Positions 25,300 to 38,100 of a DNA stretch of 64,000 nucleotides are shown here, one piece after another. The position numbers and the translations under genes were made by a program. The stretch comes from Ophthalmolycus amberensis. Lineage: Eukaryota; Chordata; Actinopteri; Perciformes; Zoarcidae. Position 1 is the first letter of the stretch; each line of letters opens with the position of its first letter. The notes beneath the pieces were generated by a model that saw only the letters and a list, made by a program, of their open reading frames with translations, searched no databases and had not been told where the DNA came from. The DNA is taken from positions 186,001-250,000 of the forward strand of contig JAFEUB010000806.1 of the NCBI GenBank assembly GCA_024529925.1, read 5' to 3'.

Positions 25300-25518
25300 C
25301 TATTGGCTCCAGATGAACAGTGATTTTGGGGGGCGAGAGAGTGAGGAGGGGACGGGGCAGCACAGAAGGATAGAAAGAGGGAGCAGGAGGAGGGAGACAG
25401 GCACAAGAGGGGGCTGAGGACAGAAGTCTGGCGATGAGTGCAGAGAAAGCTCCAAACAGATGAATGAGAGCTGGAGAGAGCTTCACTGCAAAGAGGAAAT
25501 GGCTTTGTGTTGGAGGAG
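25300..25518 (+). promoter_or_regulatory. Candidate promoter and first exon
   Basis: A GC-richer island in AT-rich surroundings. An inverted CCAAT-type attggctcc lies near 25303 and an ETS-like agaggaagtg near 25269. A purine-rich stretch ends in a consensus donor GAG/GTAAGTATG with the GT just after 25518-25520. This looks like a 5' exon of a plus-strand gene, possibly an alternative first exon of bcl2l12, but nothing ties it to a downstream exon. Confidence 0.3.
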
Positions 25519-25520
25519 GT

Positions 25521-27600
25521 AAGTATGAAAACAACAACGCAACAGAGGAATAAACTAAATGTATACTCATTGGTTTTCCTTTTTTATTTATCTTGTGTTT
25601 AATGTAATTCTTCATTAAAAACAAATATGTTAACCAGTCCTTTTGCCTATTACTGAGTTCCAAAATATTTTGAAAGTAACTTGCTATTTTTTCACTAGTT
25701 TTAACAAGTAAGATATTTTTAGGATTCAGAAACTGACTTGATGACTTGTTTTAGTGTAATCTCATACTTCTAGTGTGCTGCCCTCTTTCATGCCTTTCTT
25801 GGTCTGGTCACTCCCAATCCTTGTACCAGTGTCTTGGTACCACAGTGACGCTGGACAGGTTTGGGGGGGGCTGTGCTAAGGACTGCGGGTGCTGTGAAGT
25901 ATTATCTCCTGCTGAGTCTTTCCTTTATCATTGATATGTCTATCTGCATTTGTAAATATGATTTAGAAACGATGTATATTTTCTGTTATGCTCTTTGAAG
26001 TTTTGTCCAAACATTACTGTACTAGTAAAGTTAGAGGATGGCGTGGTGTTTGTGATGGATGTCTCTCTTCCTCTCTCTCTTACTATCACCATGATGGTAT
26101 GGTGTGAAAAATGAATTTAACATTAACGCAGAGAGGATATTCAGAATGCAATCAATAAATGAATAAAAAAACAAAAGATCTTTGCGTGTTTTTCATGAGA
26201 GAGTTTCACATCAAACACTCTTCATCAGGACTCTGTGGGTGTAGGTGATTGGCCAAAAGTAAATTGATCCTGCTACAATCCTGAGGTATTGTCTCTATAT
26301 ATGTTCTTGTCTTGAGTGCAGTGTAAATGTAACAGCTTTTATGTCACTTGTTATTGCAAATAGTTCAGAACACATGCAATGTAAACTCCATGAGCAGACA
26401 AGACATCCACTTGATAATGCACCTCATTTCCCAAAGTCACAATTTCAGTCATAATTCAGTCAAAGCTGTGGAAAGTTAAATCTTGTTAATTTTGCATGGT
26501 TTATGTTATGTATTGTCCAAAACATTTCTGTTATAAAACATAAATGTGATGTGCAGCTTGGTTTGAGTCTGACAAACAAAAGCTCAGCTGGTGCAGCAAG
26601 CTGCTTCAGCACACTAGGTCCTGATTAGACCCTCCATAAAGAGTCCTCACTCTCTCATATTCTTGAATCCACTGACAGGATGTCATGGTCCACATGAACA
26701 AGTGCACTTTGATTTACTTTGCTCTGTGCTTCATTTGGCTTTTTATATTTAGCATGGGCCTATTCAATTGTTTGTTGATTGGTCATTCTGTGATTTAATG
26801 ATCTGACTGTAAGCCTTCATGATAATAATAAAGTTGAAGTACATCTGGCAGCAGGGCCTTGATGCATAATACTCCGAGACAGCTTAAGATGAAAGTTCTG
26901 TATATGTAATAAAGGCACATGTTGGAGACACATTTACAGTATGAAGCAGTGCTACACATGGTTCTGTTTTAAAGATCTCTCTCCACAGACACTAATGAAA
27001 GTAGACATGCCCTTAATCACATCTGCATGTGCTGATTTGATATTTACCAATATAATATATGTCAGTCCTTTTGCACCTGTTGAAAGAAATATTTAGTATT
27101 TAAGGGCAGGAACAGACCGGGTCCTGTGATCCATGGTGAGTAGTCTGAGCCTGTGATCAGCCTGCAGGTTGTTAATCTTGCCTGTGAATGGCAGGCAGGC
27201 CAACACAACAGACAGAAAGGCCTGGAGGGACATCTAGTGGAGCATTATTTCTACTACACCAGGCATTCGGCCAATCCCATTGTAGCTCATTCACTATAGC
27301 AACAATGTGTAAATGTCATGTCATGTAGTTTGTTTTTACTGTTTGGTGATCATACACTTACTATATTCATAACAACTCGGAAAAGCTGTGTTTTTCAAAC
27401 ATAAATCGAACCTTCATATCATAATAAGTCAAAGGAATTTAAAGAGTGAGTCGTGGTTTTAGGTTTTTCTTTAAAAACAGAATCTCTAAACAAGAGGCAG
27501 AAAAGGAGAAATTGAAACACAGTAGCTCCGCGTTTATTCATTTATCATATGCATTTGAATGTCCTCCTCTTCATAGGCCTACTCTCTTAATATTCCTACA
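25521..27600. other. Spacer or intron without recognised exon
   Basis: AT-rich sequence with no coding region that I can support on either strand. Confidence 0.35.
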
Positions 27601-27619
27601 TTATGCATCATGTGTTCCC

Positions 27620-27745
27620 TGTGAGAGGACCGGGTATCGGTGTGACGCCCCTCCCCGTGCTCACAACCGTGGAGCTGCGCACACACACGGGACAGAAGAC
27701 AGCGGCGGTCCGGTCGAAACTCGCCGAAACACACAAACGAGGTAC
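27620..27745 (+). promoter_or_regulatory. CpG-rich candidate bcl2l12 promoter and non-coding first exon
   Basis: This local CpG-rich block (gtgtgacgcccctccccgtg, agcggcggtccggtcgaaac) ends with a donor-like cgag/gtacga. It is the only clearly CpG-rich candidate start region upstream of the bcl2l12 coding exon at 32151, which itself follows a plausible acceptor (ttgtgttag). Assignment to bcl2l12 is inference. Confidence 0.35.
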
Positions 27746-30700
27746 GAAGAAGTTTGATTTGAGTTGACCTCCGTCTGTCCACTATGTGACCCGCTCTTTA
27801 GCGGCGCTGGAACGTGTTTGTGAACTTATCAGGAACTCTTTCCGTGAAGGTTGAAGAGTGTTGTCTTCCCACAGAAATCCCTCCGGAGATTCATTGTAGT
27901 CGTCGTTGACACCGTCGGTGGTAATTATTACCGGTAGTTAGTCCTGAGTAGGAAACTCTTCACATGAGTTATGAAAGAGAACGCAGTCGTGTTGGTATTT
28001 CCTGGTGCTTATGGCGGGTCCTCGCTGACCGGTTCCCGTCCCGGTCCCGTAACCTCTTCCTCCTTTTTCTTCTTCTTCTTGACTGGCTGGATGCGTCCCT
28101 ATATTGTGACGCTTAATTACCATTCAGGGTATCCTGTCTTAATCTACTCGTTATTACCTGCCCTTGTTGTTTCCTACCTTCTCCATTCTGAACTGAATGT
28201 GAATGTCTTGTCCTTGTATCTGAGCCCATGTTGCCTGCTGCCGCTCTTTCTTGGTTCTCTTCCATACAATGCCCTGTCCTTGATTATAAAGTTAAATATA
28301 TAGATATCTATGTTTTCTTTTTTAACAGCTTGTTTGGCAGGTTCATCCTCTCCCTCATTACCCAGAATTATCAAATTCCTTGTCAGTGCCTTGTCTTGAA
28401 TGAAGGATTACTGGATGCACCTGACATACGAGTGTACAGAGCAGAGACTGAGTCTCTACAGACTAAGACTTTGATTTGAAAGCAAAAGTAACTTTCATGG
28501 ATAAGTTTCAGACTCGTACCACGCTTGCAGAAATGCACAATACCTTGTGGTTAAAGTTGTGAAACGATTGGTAAGGTTTAGGCAAAGAAACTTCTTGGTT
28601 AACATGAGAAAAAAGATCACGGTTTGTGTCAACATAGTAACGCACCTGCACAACGTAACGATCGCAACGATGTAACATCCTGAAATAAATAACAACAGGA
28701 CTTCAGTAACAATAGAAACAACGTCAGCAAGTGTAATCTCAGCGTCTACTTTTGGTTTCACTAGTGAAGATCTTACGACCATTAAGATGATTCACTCTCT
28801 TCCTAAAACCTCTCAGTTGGCTTCCCCATACACTGTCCACTTCTGTCACTGATGCATCAGTGTTTATTTGACACAAGAATGGATAAAGTGTCTCTACCTA
28901 CGGATCCATCTTGGTGTACTCTCCAGTCACATACTACATACATCATATTATATGAAAACAATGTAAGATCATGATTTCTGAACACACACCATGTGTGTAG
29001 TCTCCCTCCTACTGTCTATACATGATTTGATCTAGAAACCTATCGCTGCTTTAACAATGATTGGAATCTTTTCATAAATAGGGTTAACATTTAAACTAAT
29101 AGTTATCACCAGTTAATTACTGACATTTACACAATTATTTTCTGAAAATGTATTTTAAATATGCAAATGAGGCCTATTCTTATTAAATATGTGATGATTT
29201 GCATACATTTCCAGAAATCAGAACGTTGGTTAAAGCCAGGTTCAAATTCTGGTTTAATTTTGTTGACATATTAGAGTCAAAGGTTTTGAAAGAGGGAATA
29301 TCTCTTTGTATCACATAAATCAGAACATACTGTCAACAGACATAAATAATACTGGCGATGTTTTAAGGGATAAAATGTTGTATAAATCAGGCTATGAATG
29401 ATAAATGTACTGGAGAATATAGATAGGAATTTAAGTGGAAAGTTTGGTGGATGTAAGTGCTGAAGTGGCGATCTCAGAGTATCAGAAAAAAACACATTTT
29501 ATAATCAGAATAAATGAAATGTTAACATTCTATTAAAGCTTGTTTTACTACTTTGTGCAGTCAAAAATTCTGGTAAAGAATTACTAGAGAAGGACTGTTC
29601 TCTGTATTACACCAGCTCTACATGGGACCAATGAACATGTCTCGTAAAATAATGTCTGTCCGAAAATAAGGACAGGTTTCTATAAGCTACACTTTCTCTG
29701 GAGATGAAGTTATTATGGTATTTAATACAAACGAAGGAGTAATGCTCCCTTATCTTTACACCTAAAGTACCAGTGTGTCGGATCTGGGTCTATTGCCAGG
29801 AATTGAACATAATATTCACGGTGGGTGCTGAAGGGGGAAGTAGGGAATAGGGAAATAGTCTTGTGGGCCACACAAGAGAGGTCAATTTAAAATTATGATT
29901 GTTATTACTTGTTATTAATCTTTAAGGTTAAGTGACTGAAATGCAAGCACAAGGAAACACCAACAAGTTCTTTTTTAGTTACACATATGTAACTAATACT
30001 ACAGTTATAAGTACTAAGCACCACAACATTTTACAAACGGATGTCAAATCTGTGGCACAACAGCTAAGTTCTGAATTGTCCATTGAAGTTACAAATGATG
30101 AAAGCACCAGGGTTTTAAAGCAAGTGGACGAAGGCTTTATAGGAATGTTTGGTTGCTCCCTGGAGTGGCATCTCATGGAGAAGGGGTTTGATGTCTGAAG
30201 TCTGGATTTGAGAAGGTTCCCATTGGAAGAGAGCTCCTGGTTTAGGCTTCTCCTAGATTTCATTCTTAACTCATGATGTTCACCTCCTTTTGTTCCTGAA
30301 ATGCATCTGCTGACGAGCAAAGAGCAAGCTTCCACCAAAAAGAGAGCAAACAGGTTTCTCAAAGAATGCTGGGACTTTTACAACACAGTCTATTTCCTGT
30401 TTGATTCATGCAGCTATAACACAATCAATACTTAAAAAAAGGTCTGAAAAGAATATTCAAGCTATAAAAACTGTAATATTTTGGATACATTGCGCAGCCC
30501 AGGTTTTATTAGTGTTGTTGGTGATCTTATTTACTAAATGTGTGCCATCACTGACACTGACATCGTGGTAAGAAGGTCTACAATTAAAGGGAATGTTGAC
30601 ATACTGGATTATCAAGGTGTGTTTGTTTATGTTTGTTTACTTTCACTTAGTTGTGGACAGAATGTTTCATGAAGCTTGATTATTAATTCAACCCTTTGCT

Positions 30701-31305
30701 TTTCACTTTGTGGATTTCCTCAAGACTAGTTCTACAACAACCAATATTTCATACTTGTCCACTGGAGGTTTTTGAAGTATATTGATTGTTTTCATTTAAC
30801 TTCATTGATTTCTATTTATTTTAGTACGGTATGAAATTTGTGCAGACTTGACACTGACTCCAGCTGAAATCAATCTCACAATATAAAGGCATTTTTTTTA
30901 GCCCTAGTGGCATGGCCCTATAGCGATGGATGGATCAGTCCACCATGTTGCTCCAGACTGAAATATATCATCAACTATTGAATGGATTACCCAGGTGACA
31001 ATGCTGGAGGGCCTTAAAGCTGCATTCTCTCTAATGTCCACCAGGGGGCGACTCCTCTGGTTAGAATAGAATTCTATGAGAAAATGACTCTACTTCTCTC
31101 TTGATTTATTACCTCAGTAAACATTGTAAACATGAGTTTATGGTCTCAATCTCTAGTTTCAAGTCTTCTTCAATACAGCATGATGTTCATTTAGTAAATT
31201 ATGGTCCATTTAGACCATAAAGCAGGGTATGCTTTAGGGCGGGGCTACACCGTGATTGACAGGACGCTACCAGAGCCGTATATGCCGTCTCTACATCACT
31301 CTACA

Positions 31306-31341
31306 TGACCATATTTGGATTTCGCAGTCCAAATATGGTCA
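31306..31341. repeat. Perfect 14-bp hairpin
   Basis: TGACCATATTTGGA, an 8-nt loop, then its exact reverse complement. It is part of the dispersed repeat block at 31.0-31.6 kb. Confidence 0.6.
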
Positions 31342-31566
31342 CTTCCATTTACTGGTTGCAAAAAAACAAGATGGCGACGGCCAGAGTGCCAAACTCGAGG
31401 TGTCAAATGTCAGTCAACAAACCAATCTCCACTTCTTATATACAGTTTCTGGGATTACCATGAATTGGGTTATTATTAGAATTCATCTTGAGGATAATTA
31501 TTATGTGTACCAAATTTCATGAGATTTCAAGATGTGACCTCACAGTGGCACTTGAGTCCAGAGTCA

Positions 31567-31600
31567 GTACAATACATCCTCTGGGGACGATGTATTGTAC
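31567..31600. repeat. Perfect 12-bp hairpin
   Basis: GTACAATACATC, a 10-nt loop, then GATGTATTGTAC, near the apparent end of the same repeat block. Confidence 0.6.
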
Positions 31601-32150
31601 AATAATCAGAATGAATGACTTTAATTACTAACTAAACACCCTGCACATAGCTTTCATTTATTTCTGTATCGCAAAAGCTATGACCCCAACTCATCCACAT
31701 CCCCCATTCTATACATAGAACCTGACTGTGATTGTCAGCATTGGTTTGCCTGACTAAATAATGTGCTTTTAAAATACTTTTCTCTGTGCTCTACTTTATT
31801 GTTCTCCAGGAAAACCCCAGAAAACAAAAGGAGCTATTGAATCTGTTTGTTCAGTTTAATTGCCAGTGTTGCTGTTTGGTTGACCTGTTCAGTAGTCTTT
31901 TTCCTCTTAGTAAAAATTGGCAAAATACATAGAATTCTGTTTTTTTTCTTGTATGCTAACTGAAAAAACCCCCAGTAGAGTAGGAAAGCATTTAGTATAG
32001 TGCATAATTGAATATAGAACACAAAATATTAATTGTTCTGTTCAACACTAATGCTAGTACAAAACTCTTGTCATTTTTTGTATTTTGAGGATGGCTCTCA
32101 CTTAAACATCAGAATAATAAAAGGACGTTTTGTTTCACCTTGTGTTAGTG

Positions 32151-35100
32151 ATGTCAGAGTCTGCAGACCGCCCTTCCTCTGTCTCCTCCGTCTCTTCCAT
32201 CTCTCTGGTGGAGGTCAAGGCTGAGACTCATCTAGTGATCCAAGCTTTCCTCCATCGCACCCTCGCCATCCCCTTGAAAGAGAGGGCAGGCACAGTCGGA
32301 GGGGCCTACAAAGAGCACAGCAAGTACAGGTAACGTAGCTCAACAAACCGGGCTTCTGCTCTTGTGTGTTTTTGTGTCACTGTTCTCAACAACACACCTA
32401 TCTCCTTTTACCTCAGACTGGACACTGATGTCAAAAAATGATCAAAATGATTTGTAATCACAGCATCATCAATTGTATTTCCTCATTCATTTTGTGAATA
32501 TGCATGTTTTCCATTTGTTTGATAGTTTCACACCCTGTGCAGAAAGCAGGAGGTGCTGGATGCTGTGTTCATTAAACTTAATAGTCTTGTTTCCAGTGCA
32601 ATATAACTTAATGTGACTATGACTCATTGTTTGGAGAGTTTGTCATCAATCAAATTGAGTATTTCAATGACCATGGTGAAGTCAGTGGTCTTGATTCAAG
32701 GAGAGGCATTAAAAGCTGTCCAATCAACTCTGAGTATGTTGCCTGTGATGATAATACAATTCAATAATACAATTTCATTCCAGTTTAGCTAGACTGGAAT
32801 GAAATTGAATGCACACATGTGGACTATGAACATATATTCTAAAGAAAATACAGAAGTAAGTTCATCTGAATTATTTATTGTTGCTTTGAGCGTGCTCCCA
32901 CAGTAAGAAAAGTAGCAGTAAATCAGAACCTGACATCCATTCAGACCACCGTGGACCATATTGTAGCACCCTGAATGGAAGCTATCTTCTACCGGCCCTG
33001 TTGTTCACCAGACTCTCATCCTTTCCATGCTAGCTCCAAGCCACAAGCAAAAGCACAGAATGGCTTGGATTCTCAAGCCGAAGACGCCAATTCAGCAGAT
33101 GAGAAGAAGACTGGATTCAAGGACTTGATAAAGCAGCTTCGTCCTGCCCAAGACCCTAAAGGCTCATTGGACAGAGACAGTAAGACGAGACTGTCACACC
33201 TCAGAGATCAAACAGAAGTAAGGAAATGTTCATTTTATTAGGCACTATACCCTAATAAAACAAGTCCCATTGTGCTTGTTGAGTTCAGATTGAAGCCCTC
33301 TAGTGCTGGGGCTCGATGATACTGTAAGGTTGGTCCATTTGTCTGTCTCTGTCAGCACTTATGTCTCCAGAGACAGATATTTGTCAACAGCTGACCAGGT
33401 GTCCTTGTTTTGTTGGTATACTAATGGTTTTAGTGAAACGCAAACTTTTTCTCCACTGCATGGATTTCTACTTCTATAAAAAACTGTGGCTGCAGTTTCA
33501 TGATATTTATTGAATGCTCCCCAGAGCATGAGCCCTGTCCATTCAGACAAGCCATGTGCAGTCCTCTTTCCCCCTAAAGGCCCAGTTAAACCAGCATAAC
33601 ACAATCAATTCATTTGAATGGGCTTACAGTGATGAGTGAGTTCCCTCCGGTACATCAGTATGCTAGCGCATGCCTGTTTCCAGATAACTAGCATGTTCTG
33701 ATGTGATGGGATTACACCAAAATGTTAACCTGTATCTTATGCTCTAATGAGCAGATGATGACATTTCTTCATCACATTCATGCTCTGGGGGGATGAAATG
33801 TTTTGATGTAAGTCACCCCATGACCTTTCCTCTAGCCCCACCCTCAGTACAAACTCCACACCACTTCCTCACTGCACACATTTTAAGCCCCAAAACTGTT
33901 CGACAGTTTTGTATTGTCATCAACATGACCGCCTCTTGGGGACTATGGGGGCTTTAAGCTCTGACTCTTGTTTGTTGAGGAACAGCTCAAAGTGACCTAT
34001 GGCCTCTAGTTGTTTATGGTCATTCAGCAAACCCATTATAATTGTTTAACAGAAAGTACTTTGAGACCTGGTAGATTAGAGAAAAGATCCCTCAGTCTTG
34101 AATCATGCCTGACTAAAGGACATACATTACAACTTTTGAACCACTTCTAAATATGACTAGGCATGACAAGCTGTTCCAGTGTGGGTCAGTTGGTGTTGAC
34201 AGGAGATAAAGTGCCTTCTGAGCCAGTCACTGCTCGTCATCTTCATCAAGATTCTTTTAAACATGTTACCATGATATTCACAACTGGATACATACTTTAC
34301 TATACATACTGTAGACCACCCTCCTGAGTTCTACAAAAAAAATCTCTATCAATGTTGTATTCATACCTCATGACCTTATATAGTATATCTAATATATGGA
34401 CTTGCATTTGGATTTGCATCTAATATATAGACTTGCATTTTATACTTGGAGTATATTTCTCATGTGTTGTCAGTGTGATATTGAGCAGAAGAACCTGTTT
34501 CTACAGGGTGGTGTCAAACTCACCTCCTCTACATCAGAAGAAGATGAATGCGAGAAGAAGCAGAATAAGAAGACGAAGCAAAAGAAGTTAAGAAAAAGGC
34601 TCTCCAAGTTCTTCAGGGGAAAGTTAGAGAAACAGGAGAAAGAGGCGGGTGCCACTCAACCTCAGAGGCCTTCCACATTGCCACTCGATAAAGATATAGA
34701 GATCCCCCCGGCCCTCATCTCTCCCAGTAAGCTCTTTCATTACAATACACCTGAGCTGGAGTCCATTTATTTGCTGCTAAGTCTGAGTTGAAATGTAAGT
34801 GTGGTCTGTAGTCTGTCTGCCAATGTAGGGAGGATGAAGCTGACTGGCAACATGATGACTCTAACAGCTGTCAACATACACACTGTATAGTTATTGGTGT
34901 GACTACAGCAGAGTGGTAAGAGTTCACTGTTTAATGTAGAATTATGATTTGTTGCTGTAGACCACCCTCCTGAGTTCTACAATGAAGTAGCAGAGAAACT
35001 GGAAAAGATTGCCCAGAGGTCTACCAGTACAAAGAAACTGATTCCCACAGCCCAGCCTTCACCAGGTAATCAAACACACACACAAACACAATTGAATCCA

Positions 35101-38100
35101 ATTGAAGAAGTGGCTGTGTTGTTCTAGCCAAGTCAGGGAAGTTATAGTTATCTTTGCTGAGTCCAGTAAAATTCACACATAAATATCAGTTGAGCCTGTG
35201 TTCACTTTCTTCACTGAGACATACGGAAGGCAAAGTTCAATGTGTTTTGCCTTAAAGTCCCACTGAAGGAGAGGTCGGAGCGTCTTCAGCTTCTGTACTG
35301 TGACGTATTTCACAGTGAAACAGAATATTTGAGGGGCGTACGCTTACAAGACAGATTCAAATCAAATCCTTTGCATTTGATTGGACCGCTCGGGGTTAGA
35401 GTTCAGCGTGATACGGAGCTGCAGAGGCCTGTTTGCTCCACACACACCTTCCTCAGCTGTTGTCAGATCAGCAGGAGGACGAGGGAGAGGAGGAGGACGA
35501 GGGAGAGGAGGAGGAGGACGAGGGAGAGGAGGAGGGAGAGGAGGAGGAGGACGACGAGGGAGAGGAGGAGGACGAGGGAGAGGAGGAGGAGGACGAGGGA
35601 GAGGAGGAGGACGACGAGGGAGAGGAGGAGGACGAGGGAGAAGAGGAGGACGAGGAGGACGAGGGAGACGAGGAGGACGAGGGAGAGGAGGGAGAGGGAG
35701 AGGAGGGAGAGGTGGAGGACAAGGGAGAGAAGGAGGACGAGGGAGAGGAGGGAGAGGTGGAGGACGAGGGAGAGGAGGACGAGGGAGAGGAGGAGGAGGA
35801 GGACGAGGGAGAGGAGGAGGACGAGGGAGAGGAGGAGGACGAGGGAGAGGAGGAGGAGGACGACGAGGGAGAGGAGGAGGACGAGGGAGAGGAGGAGGAC
35901 GAGGGAGAAGAGGAGGAGGAGGACGACGAGGGAGAGGAGGAGGACGAGGGAGAGGAGGAGGAGGACGAGGGAGAGGAGGAGGAGGAGGACGACGAGGAGG
36001 AGGACGAGGGAGAGGAGGAGGAGGACGAGGGAGAGGAGGAGGACGACGAGGGAGAGGAGGAGGACGAGGGAGAGGAGGAGGACGAGGGAGAGGAGGAGGA
36101 CGAGGAGGACGAGGGAGACGAGGAGGACGAGGGAGAGGAGGGAGAGGGAGAGGAGGGAGAGGTGGAGGACGAGGGAGAGGAGGAGGACGAGGGAGAGGAG
36201 GAGGAGGAGGACGAGGGAGAGGAGGAGGACGAGGGAGAGGAGGAGGAGGAGGACGAGGGAGAGGAGGAGGACGAGGGAGAGGAGGAGGACGAGGGAGAGG
36301 AGGAGGAGGACGAGGGAGAGGAGGAGGACGACGAGGGAGAGGAGGAGGACGACGAGGGAGAGGAGGAGGACGAGGGAGAGGTGGAGGACGAGGGAGAGGA
36401 GGATGAGGGAGAGGAGGAGGAGGAGGACGAGGGAGAGGAGGTGGACGAGGGAGAGGAGGAGGAGGACGAGGGAGAGGAGGAGGACGAGGGAGAGGAGGAG
36501 GACGAGGGAGAGGTGGAGGACGAGGGAGAGGAGGATGAGGGAGAGGAGGAGGAGGAGGAGGACGAGGGAGAGGAGGTGGACGAGGGAGAGGAGGAGGACG
36601 AGGAGAGGAGGAGGAGGACGAAGGAGAGGAGGAGGACGAAGGAGAGGAGGACGAAGGAGAGGACGAGGGAGAGGAGGAGGAGGGAGAGGAGGAGGAGGAG
36701 GGAGAGGTGGAGGACGAGGGAGAGGAGGAGGACGAGGGAGAGGAGGAGGACGAAGGAGAGGAGGAGGACGGGGGAGAGGAGGGAGAGGTGGAGGACGAGG
36801 GAGAGGTGGAGGACGAGGGAGAGGAGGGAGAGGTGGAGGACGAGGGAGAGGAGGAGGACGAGGGAGAGGAGGAGGAGGAGGACGAGGGAGAGGAGGAGGA
36901 CGAAGGAGAGGAGGAGGACGAAGGCGAGGAGGAGGAGGACGAAGGAGAGGAGGAGGACGAGGGAGAGGAGGAGGAGGAGGAGGGAGAGGAGGAGGACGAG
37001 GGAGAGGAGGAGGAGGAGGAGGACGAGGGAGAGGAGGAGGAGGAGGAGGGAGAGGAGGAGGACGAAGGAGAAGAGGGAGATGAGGAGGACGAAGGAGAGG
37101 AGGAGGACGAGGGAGACGAGGAGGAGGACGAGGGAGAGGACGAGGGAGAGGAGGAGGATGAAGGAGAGGAGGAGGACGAAGGAGAGGAGGAGGAGGAGGG
37201 AGAGGAGGAGGAGGAGGAGGGAGAGGAGGAGGAGGACGAGGGAGAGGAGGAGGAGGAGGAGGGAGAGGAGGAAGACGAGGGAGAGGTGGAGGACGAGGGA
37301 GAGGAGGAGGACGAGGGAGAGGAGGGAGAGGTGGAGGACGAGGGAGAGGTGGAGGACGAGGGAGAGGAGGAGGAGGACGAGGGAGAGGAGGAGGAGGAGG
37401 ATGAGGGAGAGGAGGAGGACGAGGGAGAGGAGGAGGGAGGAGGACGACGACGAGGGAGAGGAGGAGGACGAGGGAGACGAGGAGGACAAGGGAGAGGAGG
37501 ACGAGGGAGAGGAGGAGGAGGACGAGGGAGAGGAGGAGGAGGAGGATGAGGGAGAGGAGGAGGACGAGGGAGAGGAGGAGGACGAGGGAGAGGAGGAGGA
37601 GGACGAGGGAGAGGAGGAGGACGAGGGAGAGGTGGAGGACGAGGGAGAGGGAGAGGACGAGGGAGAGGAGGAGGACGAGGGAGAGGAGGAGGACGAGGGA
37701 GAGGTGGAGGACGAGGGAGAGGGAGAGGAGGACGAGGGAGAGGAGGAGGAGGACGAGGGAGAGGAGGAGGACGACGAGGGAGAGGAGGAGGACGAGGGAG
37801 AGGAGGAGGACGAGGGAGAGGAGGAGGAGGACGAGGGAGAGGAGGAGGACGAGGGAGAGGAGGAGGACGAGGGAGAGGTGGAGGACGAGGGAGAGGGAGA
37901 GGACGAGGGAGAGGAGGATGAGGGAGAGGAGGATGAGGGAGAGGAGGAGGAGGAGGACGAGGGAGAGGAGGAGGACGAGGGAGAGGAGGAGGACGAAGGA
38001 GAGGAGGAGGACGAAGGAGAGGACGAGGGAGAGGAGGAGGACGAGGGAGAGGAGGAGGACGAGGAGGACGAGGGAGAGGAGGGAGAGGTGGAGGACGAGG

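Larger units (their letters stand above)
28000..32140. other. Long stretch without recognised exon, with repeats
   Basis: No gene supported. Around 31010-31600 the text taaagctgcattctctctaatgtcc, ccaccagggggcgactcctc and several perfect hairpins mark a dispersed fish repeat. If the first-exon candidates upstream are right, all of this is the first intron of bcl2l12. Confidence 0.4.

Noticed and set aside
25280..25663. 127-codon minus-strand frame
   Set aside because: Runs opposite to the purine-rich candidate 5' exon and is explained by its composition.
32904..33033. Earlier acceptors for bcl2l12 exon 2 (at 32904 or 33012)
   Set aside because: They give a stop or the wrong phase; only the acceptor at 33032-33033 joins exon 1 and exon 2 in frame.
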